A stretch of 64,000 nucleotides of DNA from positions 58,668 through 122,667 of the forward strand of contig JBFGJY010000002.1 of NCBI GenBank assembly GCA_041576975.1. Direction: 5' to 3'. Numbering within the stretch: position 1 is the stretch's first letter; each line of letters starts with the position of its first letter. The translations under genes and the position numbers were made by a program. Origin of the DNA: JBFGJY01 sp041576975 (GTDB taxonomy: Bacteria > Pseudomonadota > Gammaproteobacteria > UBA4575). A model generated the notes under the pieces. That model did not search any database, had not been told where the DNA came from, and saw only the letters and a program-made list of their open reading frames with translations. Of this stretch, positions 53,275-63,052 are shown in pieces.

Positions 53275-53790
53275 ATGTCAAACGATAAACACAAGCAAAA
53301 ACATCAAGTCAAAATATTTTGCACAGGAGGAACCATCGATAAATTATATTTCGACGCACTAAGCGAATATAAAATTGGTGATCCTGTAGTAAATGGAATT
53401 CTTAAAGAGGCGCTTGCAAAATTTCCTTTTGAGGTGGAATCTATACTTAAAAAAGATAGTTTAGAAATCACCGATGAAGATCGTGAGAAAATTTTTAACC
53501 GAGTTAAAGCAGAAAGTTGCTCACATATTCTTATCACTCACGGCACCGATACCATGATCGATACCGCGCAACGACTACAGGAAATTCAAGACAAAACCAT
53601 TGTACTTACCGGTGCTATGCAACCCGCCCGCTTCCGTAAAACAGATGCCACCTTTAACGTGGGTTATGCCATCGCAATGGCTCAGCATTTGCCAGCAGGT
53701 GTATACCTAGCTATGAATGGACAAATCTTTACTCCAGATGCGGTGCAAAAAAATCGTGCTGAGGCACAATTTGAATTCAATCAACCATAA
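53275..53790 (+). CDS. Short asparaginase-domain protein
   Basis: The 171-aa protein matches only the N-terminal half of type I/II L-asparaginases: TGGTIDK near residue 18, THGTDTMIDTAQRL with the catalytic Thr-Asp pair, and LTGAMQPARFRKTDATFN with the following Lys region. Full-length enzymes have about 330 residues and a C-terminal domain that is absent here. It ends in a normal-looking tail without signs of a truncated frame, so this may be a natural short form. Activity is uncertain. It lies 30 nt after yicC. Confidence 0.8.
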   Translation: MSNDKHKQKHQVKIFCTGGTIDKLYFDALSEYKIGDPVVNGILKEALAKFPFEVESILKKDSLEITDEDREKIFNRVKAESCSHILITHGTDTMIDTAQRLQEIQDKTIVLTGAMQPARFRKTDATFNVGYAIAMAQHLPAGVYLAMNGQIFTPDAVQKNRAEAQFEFNQP

Positions 53791-53815
53791 TCGCAGGCAA
53801 AAAAATTTACTTTTC

Positions 53816-53843
53816 CCCTTGAAAAGTCTTATTTAGCCCATAT
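53816..53843 (+). promoter_or_regulatory. Heat-shock (sigma-32) promoter of hsp20
   Basis: CCCTTGAAA (53816-53824), then 12 nt, then CCCATAT (53837-53843). This fits the sigma-32 consensus (CTTGAAA, 11-16 nt, CCCAT-T). The expected start lies near 53850, leaving about 37 nt of leader before the ATG. Confidence 0.75.
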
Positions 53844-53886
53844 CTCTTAAATAACTAATATTTTTGTTTATTTAGGAGGTATTAAG

Positions 53887-54321
53887 ATGCTTACAAGAGT
53901 TTATCGCGATCCATGGGAAACAATGCGTGAATTCCGTGGTGAGTTAGACCGTGTTTTTAGTGGTAATACTCCGTCGTATATGGATACCGCATCAGATTGG
54001 GTTCCATCCGTAGATATAAAAGAAGGTAAGGAAGCCTATGAAGTCAGCGCGGATGTGCCGGGCGTAGATCCAAAAGACATTGATGTCTCGCTTGAAGATG
54101 GTGTGCTGACAGTCAAAGGAGAACGTAAGGCAGAGCATAAAGATGAAGGCGATGGCTATACAAGGACAGAACGTGTATACGGAAGTTTTTATCGTCGCTT
54201 CACACTGCCGGATACCGCAGATGCGGACAACATCTCTGCTAAAACAGAACACGGCGTGTTAAAACTTCGCATTCCTAAAAAAGATAAGGTGTTGCCGAAG
54301 AAGATTACGGTACAGGGATAA
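53887..54321 (+). CDS. Small heat-shock protein, Hsp20/alpha-crystallin family
   Basis: Hsp20 proteins are ATP-independent chaperones that hold unfolded proteins. The 144-aa protein has the alpha-crystallin domain (about residues 36-130: [50 protein letters not shown]) and a short C-terminal tail. An IxI-type motif is suggested only weakly. The Shine-Dalgarno AGGAGG precedes the ATG at 9-10 nt. It is preceded by a sigma-32-type promoter and followed by a strong terminator, so it is monocistronic and heat-inducible. Confidence 0.95.
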   Translation: MLTRVYRDPWETMREFRGELDRVFSGNTPSYMDTASDWVPSVDIKEGKEAYEVSADVPGVDPKDIDVSLEDGVLTVKGERKAEHKDEGDGYTRTERVYGSFYRRFTLPDTADADNISAKTEHGVLKLRIPKKDKVLPKKITVQG

Positions 54322-54361
54322 ACCAAATCAAGCCTGGCTTGGTTGTCTGAAAGGAAACGTA

Positions 54362-54387
54362 ACGCCGCGGTTCACCCGCGGCGTTTT
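54362..54387 (+). terminator. Rho-independent terminator of hsp20
   Basis: A 9-bp GC-rich stem (ACGCCGCGG 54362-54370 with CCGCGGCGT 54376-54384) with loop TTCAC is followed by a short T tract. It lies 41 nt after the hsp20 stop codon. Confidence 0.85.
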
Positions 54388-54421
54388 GATGTTTGTTAGT
54401 AGGAAATGTATTCGCCAGTTT

Positions 54422-55333
54422 ATGGAATTTAAAGACTATTACAAAATATTAGGCGTTGAGCGTGGAGCAAAAGAAGCCGAAATTAAAACGGCTTATCGTC
54501 GCCTTGCGCGTAAGTATCATCCTGATGTGAGTAAAGAATCTAATGCCGAGCAAAAATTCAAGGAAGTTGGTGAAGCCTATGAAGTGTTAAGAGATTCTGA
54601 AAAACGCCAAGCTTATGATCAGTTAGGTTCAAATTGGAAGGCGGGTCAGGATTTCAAACCACCACCGGGATGGCAGGGTACTTTCTCTAGTGCAGATTTT
54701 TCAGGTGGAAGTTTTTCTGGAGGGGGGTTTAGTTCATCTGATTTTAGTGATTTTTTTGAATCATTATTTGGCGGGAACTTTTCGCAAGGTCGGCCATCAG
54801 GTTTTCAAAGTAAAGGCGCAGATCAACATGCAAGCCTATCCATAACTTTGGAAGATGCATTTAAAAATGCAACAAAAAATATTCATTTAAGTAATGGGCG
54901 CAATTTGGAAGTTAAAATACCTACTGGCATCACTTCTGGAAAACGCATTCGCCTTGCAGGTCAAGGTACAGCAGGCATGGGTGGAGGACCCAATGGTGAT
55001 CTTTATCTAGAAATACAAGTCTTACCACATAGTTTGTATAAACTAGAGGGTCGTAATGTTTTATATGATTTGCCTATTAGCCCATGGGAAGCTGTATTAG
55101 GTGCACGTATACAAGTTCCAACCTTAGGCGGACGCGTGCAAGCCAAGATACCTGCGGGCTCACAGTCGGGTAATAAATTACGGTTAAAAAAACGAGGCTT
55201 ACCTGGAAATCCACCTGGTGATCAAATTGTGACTTTACAAATTGTTATGCCAAAAGTGACCACTGAGCAAGACAAGCATTATTATAAAGATATGGCAAAC
55301 CGTTTTGATTTTAATCCACGAAAGCACCTTTAA
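54422..55333 (+). CDS. cbpA: DnaJ-family co-chaperone, CbpA-like
   Basis: This 303-aa protein has a J domain ([20 protein letters not shown], with the HPD motif in [13 protein letters not shown]), a Gly/Phe/Ser-rich linker (about residues 85-135), and the C-terminal substrate-binding domain ([19 protein letters not shown]). There is no zinc-finger region, so it is CbpA-like rather than DnaJ itself. ATG 54422 is chosen because it begins the J domain; an ATG at 54386 sits inside the terminator of hsp20. It follows hsp20, forming a heat-related pair. Confidence 0.9.
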   Translation: MEFKDYYKILGVERGAKEAEIKTAYRRLARKYHPDVSKESNAEQKFKEVGEAYEVLRDSEKRQAYDQLGSNWKAGQDFKPPPGWQGTFSSADFSGGSFSGGGFSSSDFSDFFESLFGGNFSQGRPSGFQSKGADQHASLSITLEDAFKNATKNIHLSNGRNLEVKIPTGITSGKRIRLAGQGTAGMGGGPNGDLYLEIQVLPHSLYKLEGRNVLYDLPISPWEAVLGARIQVPTLGGRVQAKIPAGSQSGNKLRLKKRGLPGNPPGDQIVTLQIVMPKVTTEQDKHYYKDMANRFDFNPRKHL

Positions 55334-55382
55334 TACGTATAATTAATTACCGTTGAGTATCAAAAATAGTGACCAAACAATA

Positions 55383-56738
55383 ATGTTTCAGAAGATTATT
55401 TATATTCTTGCATTAATTGGGCTTTTGAATCTGTCGCTCAATGCCTCAGCCGAGCTGCCTTCTAGCATCGATAATCAACCATTACCTACGTTGGCACCGA
55501 TGTTGGAGAAAACTACTCCTGCTGTGGTTAATATTTCTACTACAGGTAAAGTTGTTGTACGCGATCCTTTTTTTGATGATCCGTTCTTTCGCCGTTTTTT
55601 TGATATGCCAGAACGACGACGTGAGAGGCGCACTACAGGACTTGGGTCTGGTGTAATCATTGATGCAAAAAATGGTTACATCGTGACAAACTCACATGTA
55701 ATCGATAAAGCCGAAGACATTGTCGTGACCTTGGAAGATGGACAACGGTTTGATGCCAATGTCATTGGCAAAGACCCCGGTGCCGATATTGCGGTGATTG
55801 AAATTGACGCAACGCGATTGACGCAAATTCCATTAGGCAACTCTGACAGTTTACGGCAAGGAGACTTTGTGGTTGCGATTGGTAATCCATTTGGTCTTGG
55901 ACAAACTGTGACTTCAGGAATTGTAAGCGCACTTGGCCGCAGTGGTCTTGGCATTGAATCATATGAGGATTTTATTCAAACCGATGCCTCTATTAATCCT
56001 GGAAATTCGGGGGGTGCGTTGGTGAATTTACGTGGTGAATTAGTTGGCATCAATACCGCCATTTATGGCCCCAGTGGTGGCAACGTCGGCATTGGTTTTG
56101 CTATTCCCGTAAATATGGCCAAACGGATTACTGCTCAACTCATTGAGCATGGAGAAGTAAAAAGAGGGCGACTAGGCTTTACCGCACAAGATTTAACCCG
56201 TGAACTGGCTGAGGCTTTTGGAACGTCACGCAATAAAGGAGTTGTTGTAGCTCGTGTAGAACCTCAATCTCCTGCAGACAAAGCAGGAATAAAAGTTGGA
56301 GATGTGATAATTGCGATAAACGATCGCGAAGTTGAAAGTTCGGCTCAAGTGCGTAATGAAATAGGATTATTGCGGATTGGCACTCGAGTTAAAATTGAAG
56401 TATTGCGTGACGGAAAGTCACACATACTGAATGCTTCGGTTGAAGAGCTTGAGACTCAAAGCGTTAGTGGTAAATCACTTAGCGATAAACTTGCCGGCGC
56501 AGAATTTAGTGAGGCATTAGAGGATACTAGTCGTGGCATCACAGCTGGGATTGAAGTGGTAAGCGTAAGTGGAAATGCCGCCGCCGCCGGTTTGCGCAAA
56601 GGCGATATCATTATCAGTGTGAATAAGCAACGCGTTAAAACAATCAAGGATATGAGAGGCGCAATTAAGAAAAATCCAAAAGCACTATTATTGAATATTC
56701 AACGCGAAACACGAGGCTTATTTATTCTGATTCAATAG
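55383..56738 (+). CDS. degQ: Periplasmic serine protease, DegQ/DegP (HtrA) type
   Basis: HtrA proteases degrade misfolded periplasmic proteins. The predicted 451-aa precursor has a signal peptide (FQKIIYILALIGLLNLS to ASA). The S1C protease domain has catalytic His in VTNSHVID, Asp in GADIAVIEID and Ser in GNSGGALVN. Two PDZ domains lie at about residues 270-350 and 370-451. ATG 55383 gives the normal signal peptide; a TTG 30 nt upstream is a weaker start. Size resembles DegQ. It follows the cbpA-like gene on the same strand. Confidence 0.93.
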   Translation: MFQKIIYILALIGLLNLSLNASAELPSSIDNQPLPTLAPMLEKTTPAVVNISTTGKVVVRDPFFDDPFFRRFFDMPERRRERRTTGLGSGVIIDAKNGYIVTNSHVIDKAEDIVVTLEDGQRFDANVIGKDPGADIAVIEIDATRLTQIPLGNSDSLRQGDFVVAIGNPFGLGQTVTSGIVSALGRSGLGIESYEDFIQTDASINPGNSGGALVNLRGELVGINTAIYGPSGGNVGIGFAIPVNMAKRITAQLIEHGEVKRGRLGFTAQDLTRELAEAFGTSRNKGVVVARVEPQSPADKAGIKVGDVIIAINDREVESSAQVRNEIGLLRIGTRVKIEVLRDGKSHILNASVEELETQSVSGKSLSDKLAGAEFSEALEDTSRGITAGIEVVSVSGNAAAAGLRKGDIIISVNKQRVKTIKDMRGAIKKNPKALLLNIQRETRGLFILIQ

Positions 56739-56772
56739 GTGTAAAAAAAATGGCATATATGAGGCAATTTTT

Positions 56773-57009
56773 TTAACCGCCCGTGACAGGAGGAAAGAAT
56801 GCAACCTCATCACCATCTTTTACTGTTTTTGTAAAGTCGGCATATTCCTGGTTCACAGCAACCAATAGTCGCTCCGGGCGATCCATATTATTCGTTGCTA
56901 GCTGCCAAATTTTTTCGACAGTAGTGGCTCCTGTGACGGACACCTGATCACTGGGTCTTCCTATAGTTTCACGTAAACTGGCAAAATATATTACGTTTAC
57001 TGACATCAT
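56773..57009 (-). CDS. moaD: Molybdopterin synthase sulfur-carrier subunit MoaD
   Basis: MoaD carries sulfur as a C-terminal thiocarboxylate for making molybdopterin. The 78-aa ubiquitin-like protein ends in the required FFPPVTGG. It is divergent from moaC, with the gap acting as a shared promoter region. moaE, moaA and moaB are not in this window, so the pathway genes are scattered. Confidence 0.93.
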   Translation of the reverse strand: MMSVNVIYFASLRETIGRPSDQVSVTGATTVEKIWQLATNNMDRPERLLVAVNQEYADFTKTVKDGDEVAFFPPVTGG

Positions 57010-57094
57010 TAATATAAAGTGGTTGAATGCTATGCGTACCGTTAAAAACTAAATGGTACCATCACATACTAATGAAGACAGAGCAGAAAAATCC

Positions 57095-57574
57095 GTGAGC
57101 AAACTTACGCATTTCAACCAAGTAGGTGAAGCCCACATGGTCGATGTGGGAGAAAAAGCCATCAGCAACCGTCTTGCAATAGCAGATGGACGTATTCGCA
57201 TGCAAGCCGAGACCCTACAGCTCATTCAAAGTGGTGAGCATAAAAAGGGGGATGTTCTAGGAATTGCACGAGTTGCCGGCATCATGGCGGCAAAGAAAAC
57301 TGCTGATTTAGTGCCCTTGTGTCATCCACTGTCACTAACTTCGGTGAAAATGGAATTTGAAATTGAAAAAATGCCTGCTGCAATATACTGCAAAGCAACC
57401 GTAGAAACCCGTGGCCAGACCGGCGTGGAAATGGAAGCCCTCACTGCGGTGCAAATTGCATTGTTAACGATTTACGATATGTGCAAAGCAGTAGATCGAG
57501 GTATGACCTTACAAGACATAGGTTTATTAAAAAAAGCCGGTGGAAAATCTGGCACTTGGGTGCGTGAGGGCTAG
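57095..57574 (+). CDS. moaC: Cyclic pyranopterin monophosphate synthase MoaC
   Basis: MoaC makes cyclic pyranopterin monophosphate, the second step of molybdenum cofactor synthesis. The 159-aa product starting at GTG 57095 ([21 protein letters not shown]) matches the usual start of the family; an in-frame ATG 42 nt upstream (57053) would add 14 residues. Motifs [27 protein letters not shown] and [20 protein letters not shown], then [10 protein letters not shown], are typical. It is divergent from moaD. Confidence 0.93.
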   Translation: MSKLTHFNQVGEAHMVDVGEKAISNRLAIADGRIRMQAETLQLIQSGEHKKGDVLGIARVAGIMAAKKTADLVPLCHPLSLTSVKMEFEIEKMPAAIYCKATVETRGQTGVEMEALTAVQIALLTIYDMCKAVDRGMTLQDIGLLKKAGGKSGTWVREG

Positions 57575-57818
57575 CTTACTTTAGCCTCGCGGGAAGATCT
57601 GACACTTTGGAACGTAAACGGTAGCACGCTTTCGCCTCGCAACATCCATCCATCACATGGCAAGGTAAAGGGTATGCACGCTATACAAAATAACTTGTAA
57701 CAAAACGTGTCTTCAGACTTGCAAACCATAGGCTTTCAAACTCCACAAACTTATACTTAGGAATGCGGTCCATACTTTATTGAGACAAACAAATAAAAGA
57801 ATAGACAGGAGAGCGTCA

Positions 57819-59894
57819 ATGAAAGTGTTTAAATATGTACTCATAGCGGTCACAGTATTAGTCGTGCTTTTTATTGGCGCAGCTGTCTTTTTTGTCGCCA
57901 CCTTTGACCCCAATGCATATAAAGAACAAATTGTTGCCAAAACAAAAGAGGCTACCGGTCGTGATCTGGTCTTGGCAGGAGATATTGATCTATCTGTATT
58001 CCCCTGGCTGGGTTTTTCATTAGGCAGCACACAATTTGGCAATGCACCTGGATTTGGTGAAGCGCCTATGGCCAGTGTTGATGAAGTGGATGTGCGCGTT
58101 GCGCTTAGTCCATTGCTTAAAGGCCAAATACAAGCCGCAAAAGTGAAATTACATGGCTTGAAAGTGAACCTGCAAAAAAATGCGCAAGGAGTGACTAACT
58201 GGGACGATCTCGTAAAAGAATCAGATAGTGAAAAAGAAGAGGCAGCAAGTTCTAAAACGCCAAAATTTGAATTGGCCATCAATGGTGTAGAAATTACAGA
58301 TGCTGAGTTATTGTGGCAGGACGATCAAGCAGGCACCAAGATTCAGATCGCACCTTTTAATTTGACAACCGGCAAAATTGTTGACGGTAAACCCACGGAC
58401 GTGAATCTCGATTTAAAAATGAAGAACTCAGCTCCTGCAGTCAATGCGGATCTTGTATTAGATGCGATTGCCTTGTTTGATTCTAAATCACAAGCACTCA
58501 ATTTATCTGACTTGGCACTTAAATTAAATGCTACGGGAGAGCCATTTCCAAATGGCGCTGTAGCTGTAAAACTAAATGCAGATGTGGACGGAAATTTAAA
58601 TAGTCAAGAGTTTACTTTAAACAATACCAAACTAAATATTATTGGAACTGGGGATGCCTTTGCTGATGGCACAATGAAGATTAATATTAATTCGAATATT
58701 GTCGCCAATTTACAGACTCAACAATATAAATCAGACGCGATACGTATCGAAGTTGATGGTGAAGGTGAATCTTTGCCGAATGGTAAGTTAAACGCAGTAC
58801 TGCAAACCGCCTTGCAGATGAATTTAGATAAAGAAACCATTGAACTCTCTTCTTTATCGATTGCCATGGATGAAACGAAACTCAATGGCAATGCCTCAAT
58901 ACAGTCTTTTGAAAAACCCAAGGTAAAGTTTTCTTTGACTTCCGACTTGCTTGACTTGGATAAACTACTACCCACTTCTAGTGCAGAAGAAAAAGCCGAG
59001 AGTACGCCTGCAGATGAAAATGAACCGATAGAGCTTCCCACGGAAACTATGCGTGACTTAATTGTCAACGGCGACATTACCGTAGGCACTTTAAAAATTT
59101 CTGGTATGACCATGACCAATGTAAAGGCGACGATCTCTGCACAAGATGGCCTATTGCAAGTCACGCCTATGTCCATGAGTCTTTATGACGGGACCATGAA
59201 AGGTAAGGCCAGTGTCGATGTACGCGGGAAAACTCCAAAATATGCCTTAGCAACCGATTTAGCCGGCGTGCAAATCGATAAACTTAGTGTAGATTTTCTG
59301 GGTGAAGAGCAAGCTTATCTGCGAGGGATCAGCAACCTTTCGCTCGATGTCAATACTACAGGGAATAGTGTTGCTGAACTGAAACGCGCATTGGGTGGAA
59401 AGGTAAACTTGAATGCCGGTAACGGAGCCTTGCGCGATAAAGAGCTTGCATCCAAAGTTGAAAAGGCTGCGGCTTTCATGAAAGGCCGGGAACCCAAACC
59501 CACTGGTGAAGAAGTGGTGTTCGATAAATTATTTGGCACGTTTAATATCACCAATGGTTTATCTGACAACAAAGATTTTAAATTGGACACCCCACTCATC
59601 TTTGCCAACGGTAAAGGCAAGATTGATATAGGACAATCCACAACCGACTACACCCTTTCAGTTGGCTTGTCTGAAGAGCCCGGTAAGTTTGCGATTCCGA
59701 TTACCATTAAGGGCCCGTTTGATGATTTAAGTTATGGCATTGATTTGCAAGCGGCACTCAAAGCCAAGCAAACCGCTATCGTGGAAGAAAAGAAAGAAGA
59801 ATTAAAAGAAGAAATTGAAGAGAAAAAAGCAGAAAAGGTTGAAGAACTGAAAGAAAAATTAGGCGATAAATTAAAAGATATAAAGTTGTTCTAA
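57819..59894 (+). CDS. AsmA family protein
   Basis: AsmA-like proteins are large inner-membrane-anchored periplasmic proteins thought to help lipid transport to the outer membrane. The 691-aa product begins KVFKYVLIAVTVLVVLFIG, one membrane helix, then the AsmA N-terminal signature (LAGDIDLSVFPWLGFSLGS). A C-terminal AsmA_2 region near residues 530-650 is followed by a Glu/Lys-rich coiled tail of about 40 residues. ATG 57819 is chosen because AGGAGA precedes it. It heads an AsmA-SRPBCC-mutY-yggX run. The gap 57575-57818 shows no gene. Confidence 0.9.
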   Translation: MKVFKYVLIAVTVLVVLFIGAAVFFVATFDPNAYKEQIVAKTKEATGRDLVLAGDIDLSVFPWLGFSLGSTQFGNAPGFGEAPMASVDEVDVRVALSPLLKGQIQAAKVKLHGLKVNLQKNAQGVTNWDDLVKESDSEKEEAASSKTPKFELAINGVEITDAELLWQDDQAGTKIQIAPFNLTTGKIVDGKPTDVNLDLKMKNSAPAVNADLVLDAIALFDSKSQALNLSDLALKLNATGEPFPNGAVAVKLNADVDGNLNSQEFTLNNTKLNIIGTGDAFADGTMKININSNIVANLQTQQYKSDAIRIEVDGEGESLPNGKLNAVLQTALQMNLDKETIELSSLSIAMDETKLNGNASIQSFEKPKVKFSLTSDLLDLDKLLPTSSAEEKAESTPADENEPIELPTETMRDLIVNGDITVGTLKISGMTMTNVKATISAQDGLLQVTPMSMSLYDGTMKGKASVDVRGKTPKYALATDLAGVQIDKLSVDFLGEEQAYLRGISNLSLDVNTTGNSVAELKRALGGKVNLNAGNGALRDKELASKVEKAAAFMKGREPKPTGEEVVFDKLFGTFNITNGLSDNKDFKLDTPLIFANGKGKIDIGQSTTDYTLSVGLSEEPGKFAIPITIKGPFDDLSYGIDLQAALKAKQTAIVEEKKEELKEEIEEKKAEKVEELKEKLGDKLKDIKLF

Positions 59895-60442
59895 TGAAAT
59901 TATCAAGCTGCACATTGCTTGTGTGGCTAAGCGTAGTTGCAATCGTTCATGCCGCAGAAGTCGGCGTGCGCTACGATAAAGGTACTTACTTTCTAACTGC
60001 AGAGTTTGATGTTGGTGCATCACCCGCGCGAGTGATGGAAATTTTAACCGATTATGAAAATATTGCAGACCTGAATTCTGCAATTAAAATTAGTGAACTT
60101 TTAGAAACTCCGGATAGCTCGAAAATCCGGATCCGTACCGTGGTACATGATTGTATCTTATTCTTTTGCAGGGACATTGTACGAGTAGAAGATGTGCTTC
60201 AGTATGAAAATGAAAAACTTGAAGCAGTTCTAATTCCAATGTTAAGTGATCTGCGATCTGGGTATGCAGTGTGGATACTTGCACAAAACCCGTTTGGCAC
60301 AACGGTGAAATATGATGCACAAATACAACCCAAATTTTGGGTGCCTCCTATCATTCGATCTTATGTACTGACTAAAAAATTTAAAAAACGTGTCCAAGAA
60401 ACTGTAGAGCGACTACAAGTTGTTGCAAAAACAGAACGATGA
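59894..60442 (+). CDS. SRPBCC (START-like) fold exported protein
   Basis: The 182-aa precursor has a signal peptide (ending VHAAE) and a polyketide-cyclase/START-like domain with GASPARVMEILTDYENIADL near residues 40-60. This fold binds hydrophobic ligands; which one is not known. Its ATG overlaps the AsmA stop by one base and its end overlaps the mutY start by four bases, so all three are coupled. The association with AsmA suggests lipid-related envelope work. Confidence 0.82.
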   Translation: MKLSSCTLLVWLSVVAIVHAAEVGVRYDKGTYFLTAEFDVGASPARVMEILTDYENIADLNSAIKISELLETPDSSKIRIRTVVHDCILFFCRDIVRVEDVLQYENEKLEAVLIPMLSDLRSGYAVWILAQNPFGTTVKYDAQIQPKFWVPPIIRSYVLTKKFKKRVQETVERLQVVAKTER

Positions 60443-61530
60443 AAACTACATTCAGCAAACAAATTTTGGCATGGTTTGATCAACATGGTCGTAAAGACTT
60501 GCCTTGGCAGCGTAATCGAGACCCCTACCGCATCTGGATTTCAGAAATCATGTTGCAACAAACACGTGTCGAAACGGTGATTCCATACTATGAAAAATTT
60601 ATGCAACAGTTTCCAAATGTAAAACAACTTGCAGATGCACCAATCGATGAAGTGCTGCATCTCTGGACAGGCTTAGGTTATTACGCCCGTGCGCGAAATT
60701 TACACTATGCAGCACAACAAATATGCGCGCAATATGGTGGAGTTTTTCCACAAACATTTGATGAAGTCATTGCATTACCTGGTGTGGGTCGATCTACAGC
60801 AGCGGCAATTCTGGCATTAAGTTTTAATCAATCGCATGCCATTTTAGACGGCAATGTAAAACGAGTGTTAGCCAGATTTTTTGCAGTGGAAGGTTGGCCG
60901 GGTGAACGTGCAATTGAACTGCAACTTTGGAAGCATGCGGAAACTCTGCTGCCTCAAAAAAACATTGCCGAATATACACAAGCCATGATGGATGTAGGCG
61001 CAACGGTATGTACGCGCAAAAATCCTACTTGTTTGATCTGTCCCATAAAGATTAACTGTGTTGCCTTTAATCAACAACGCGAGCACGAATTACCGACACC
61101 TAAACCTGTGCGAAACTTGCCACAACGTGAAGTTGTAATGGCTATTATTCAAGCTGATCATGAGGCAGTTTGGCTAGAAAAACGACCACCAGTAGGAATA
61201 TGGGGAGGTTTGTATAGTTTTCCCGAGTTTGCAGATGTGTCAAGCATGCAAAAATGGCTCAAAAATAGTTGGAAAAGTAAACTTTCGGAAATTCTAGAAT
61301 TACCCACGATCACTCACACATTCTCTCACTTTCGTCTGCATATGCATCCCAAATTGATTAACTTAGACAGAACGCCCATTGGTGTAATGGAAGACGACCT
61401 CGGGGTTTGGTATAAAGCCTCTACTCAGAAAATTGGTCTGGCAGCACCTGTGCAAAAGACCTTGCTACAAGTAGTACAACGTAAAAAGGAAAGTACCCAT
61501 GACGCGCATGGTGCAATGTGTGAAGCTTAA
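60439..61530 (+). CDS. mutY: Adenine DNA glycosylase MutY
   Basis: MutY removes adenine paired with 8-oxoguanine. The 363-aa protein has [19 protein letters not shown] (with the catalytic Glu), the HhH-GPD motif around [15 protein letters not shown], the catalytic Asp in [14 protein letters not shown] and the [4Fe-4S] cysteines [19 protein letters not shown]-terminal Nudix-like domain ([18 protein letters not shown] segment, then GGLYSFPEF) recognises the oxidised guanine. It overlaps yggX by 32 nt. Confidence 0.96.
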   Translation: MKTTFSKQILAWFDQHGRKDLPWQRNRDPYRIWISEIMLQQTRVETVIPYYEKFMQQFPNVKQLADAPIDEVLHLWTGLGYYARARNLHYAAQQICAQYGGVFPQTFDEVIALPGVGRSTAAAILALSFNQSHAILDGNVKRVLARFFAVEGWPGERAIELQLWKHAETLLPQKNIAEYTQAMMDVGATVCTRKNPTCLICPIKINCVAFNQQREHELPTPKPVRNLPQREVVMAIIQADHEAVWLEKRPPVGIWGGLYSFPEFADVSSMQKWLKNSWKSKLSEILELPTITHTFSHFRLHMHPKLINLDRTPIGVMEDDLGVWYKASTQKIGLAAPVQKTLLQVVQRKKESTHDAHGAMCEA

Positions 61531-61774
61531 TAAAGAAGCCGAAGGGCTCGAATATATGCCTTATCCCGGTGAGCTAGGGCAGAAAATTTATGACAATGTC
61601 TCAAAAGAAGCTTGGCAGCAGTGGGTTAGTCATCAAACCATGTTGATGAATGAATATCGACTGACTCCAGTAGACCCTAAAGCCCGTAAATTTTTAGAAG
61701 AAGAAATGGAAAAATTCTTTTTTGGGGAAGGTTCTGAAAAACCCAAGGAATTTATCGATCCCAACGCCCAATAA
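61499..61774 (+). CDS. yggX: Probable Fe(2+)-trafficking protein YggX
   Basis: YggX is a small protein that protects iron-sulfur clusters from oxidative damage. The 91-aa product starts [21 protein letters not shown], matching the family, including the conserved N-terminal Cys, and has [19 protein letters not shown] and [21 protein letters not shown]. It overlaps the 3' end of mutY, and its ATG is inside mutY. This mutY-yggX pairing is standard in gammaproteobacteria. Confidence 0.96.
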   Translation: MTRMVQCVKLNKEAEGLEYMPYPGELGQKIYDNVSKEAWQQWVSHQTMLMNEYRLTPVDPKARKFLEEEMEKFFFGEGSEKPKEFIDPNAQ

Positions 61775-62045
61775 CCAGCATATATCAAATACGTATTGAC
61801 TCCTTATATATGGGTCCGTTTAATAGCGCGCTTCTAGCAAATCCCCGATTCTGGCCTGGTTGCTGGGCCGCGAAGTGGCACGACTGCATGAATGTAAGAC
61901 GTACGATTCCATGGATGGAATCGGTAGAGTCGAGTCGGGAACATAGACCGAGAGTAACGCAGGAGCAGTTGCCAAGGGTATACAGAGGACCGAAAATTCG
62001 AATTTGCAGTCCTTAGAGGAGATGCATTAAAAATTTACAGCGTAT
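61775..62045. other. Hairpin-rich non-coding stretch before tRNA-Phe
   Basis: No credible gene is seen. A perfect 7-bp hairpin is at 61905-61922 (GATTCCA, loop TGGA, TGGAATC). The composition is GC-richer than the flanks and resembles intergenic repeat families of proteobacteria, but no second copy is present in this window. A 68-codon open frame through it has no ribosome binding site and is taken as accidental. No clear tRNA promoter is resolved. Confidence 0.4.
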
Positions 62046-62121
62046 GGCCAGGTAGCTCAGTCGGTAGAGCAGTGGACTGAAAATCCTCGTGTCGGTGGTT
62101 CGATTCCGCCCCTGGCCACCA
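62046..62121 (+). tRNA. tRNA-Phe (GAA)
   Basis: A 76-nt tRNA with encoded CCA: acceptor stem GGCCAGG/CCTGGCC, D-arm with GCTC...GAGC, anticodon loop CTGAAAA (anticodon GAA) and a T-arm GGTGG/CCGCC with loop TTCGATT. The discriminator base is A, normal for Phe. The anticodon stem reads GTGGA/TCCTC, leaving a U-U mismatch at positions 28 and 42 where relatives have a normal pair. tRNA genes are common integration sites, and an accessory stretch begins right after it. Confidence 0.97.
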
Positions 62122-62438
62122 TTTAAATCAATGGGTTAGAAACCTATCTCTTTCATTCCATTTTCTGGTTCACAAATAGTTCACATTTCAAAGCGATTTT
62201 TTTGTTTGCAACAAATGATTCGTAACGGTTAATTAGATCAAAGGTGTAGCCCCTAAATAGAGCATTAATTGTATTTTTTCCGGCAGCTATATCAGCATTG
62301 ATTTGTACATGCAGTGGAGATATTTATCTAGGGTTCTATGTATTTAGAAGGCGGGGGGTGCAGTCCGGTTGGAGTATGTTTAAATCTTGATTACGTGTCT
62401 CCCTCAAAATTTTTTTATAAATTTTTTATTATTTTTTT
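62122..62438. other. Non-coding stretch between tRNA-Phe and the first bracketing repeat
   Basis: Very AT-rich, without a credible gene. It ends in a long A/T tract (62406-62440) with several T runs. No copy of the tRNA 3' end and no integrase gene is seen, so an integration event is suggested only by position and composition. Confidence 0.4.
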
Positions 62439-62468
62439 AATGTCTGCTTTCGGCCAATAGCGGACATC
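62439..62468 (+). repeat. 30-nt bracketing palindromic repeat, copy A
   Basis: Arm TGTCTGCT, centre TTCGGCCAAT, arm AGCGGACA, flanked by AA and TC. It forms an imperfect hairpin (GTCTGCT pairs with AGCGGAC). It sits before the macro-domain gene. Three further copies (B to D) follow in the same orientation. Confidence 0.75.
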
Positions 62469-62505
62469 ACATATATAATTGAAAATTTCGACGGAGACTC
62501 ATCCA

Positions 62506-62997
62506 ATGATACATGAAGTTGCTGGAGATATTTTATTAACAAAAGCGCAAGCCATTGCACATGGAATTGCTCCAAACGACCCCTTTAATCAGGGTCTAGC
62601 ACTTGCACTTCGAAAACAGTGGCCCGCGATGGTCAAGGATTATAGACATTACGCTCACCAGGAAAACCCAAAACCAGGAGAAATATGGGTATGGAGTGGT
62701 GTTGGTGGGTTACGTATTTTCAGCTTACTGACTCAGGAAGGTGATCACGAATATAAATCCAAGCCTGGCCATGCGACGTTACCTAACGTCAACCATTGCT
62801 TGCGACACTTACGACACGAACTTGAAAAAGGTGAAGTTAGCAGTCTCGCCTTACCGAAATTGGCCACAGGAGTTGGCAATTTGCAATGGAGTGAGGTGTA
62901 TCCGTTGATTCAAAAACATTTGGAGGACTTGTCGATGCCTATATACATCTATACCACTTTTCACGAGGGTCAGGAGGCAAGCGAAACCGCTCTATGA
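62506..62997 (+). CDS. Macro domain protein
   Basis: Macro domains bind ADP-ribose and often remove it from proteins or nucleic acids. The 163-aa product has VAGDILLTKAQAIAHGIAPN near the start, and LALPKLATGVGNLQWSEVYPLI (the nucleotide-binding loop) near residue 120. ATG 62506 is chosen because GGAG precedes it; a TTG at 62479 overlaps less well. It lies between bracketing repeats A and B. In mobile DNA, macro proteins often act as antitoxins or counter-defence proteins; no toxin partner is recognised next to it. Confidence 0.88.
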   Translation: MIHEVAGDILLTKAQAIAHGIAPNDPFNQGLALALRKQWPAMVKDYRHYAHQENPKPGEIWVWSGVGGLRIFSLLTQEGDHEYKSKPGHATLPNVNHCLRHLRHELEKGEVSSLALPKLATGVGNLQWSEVYPLIQKHLEDLSMPIYIYTTFHEGQEASETAL

Positions 62998-63052
62998 GAA
63001 TATATTCCACTTAACCATAGAATTAATTTTATTGTAATAAACATTCTTATCG

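Noticed and set aside
61810..62016. 68-codon frame upstream of tRNA-Phe.
   Set aside because: No ribosome binding site, odd composition and hairpin-rich sequence; treated as non-coding.
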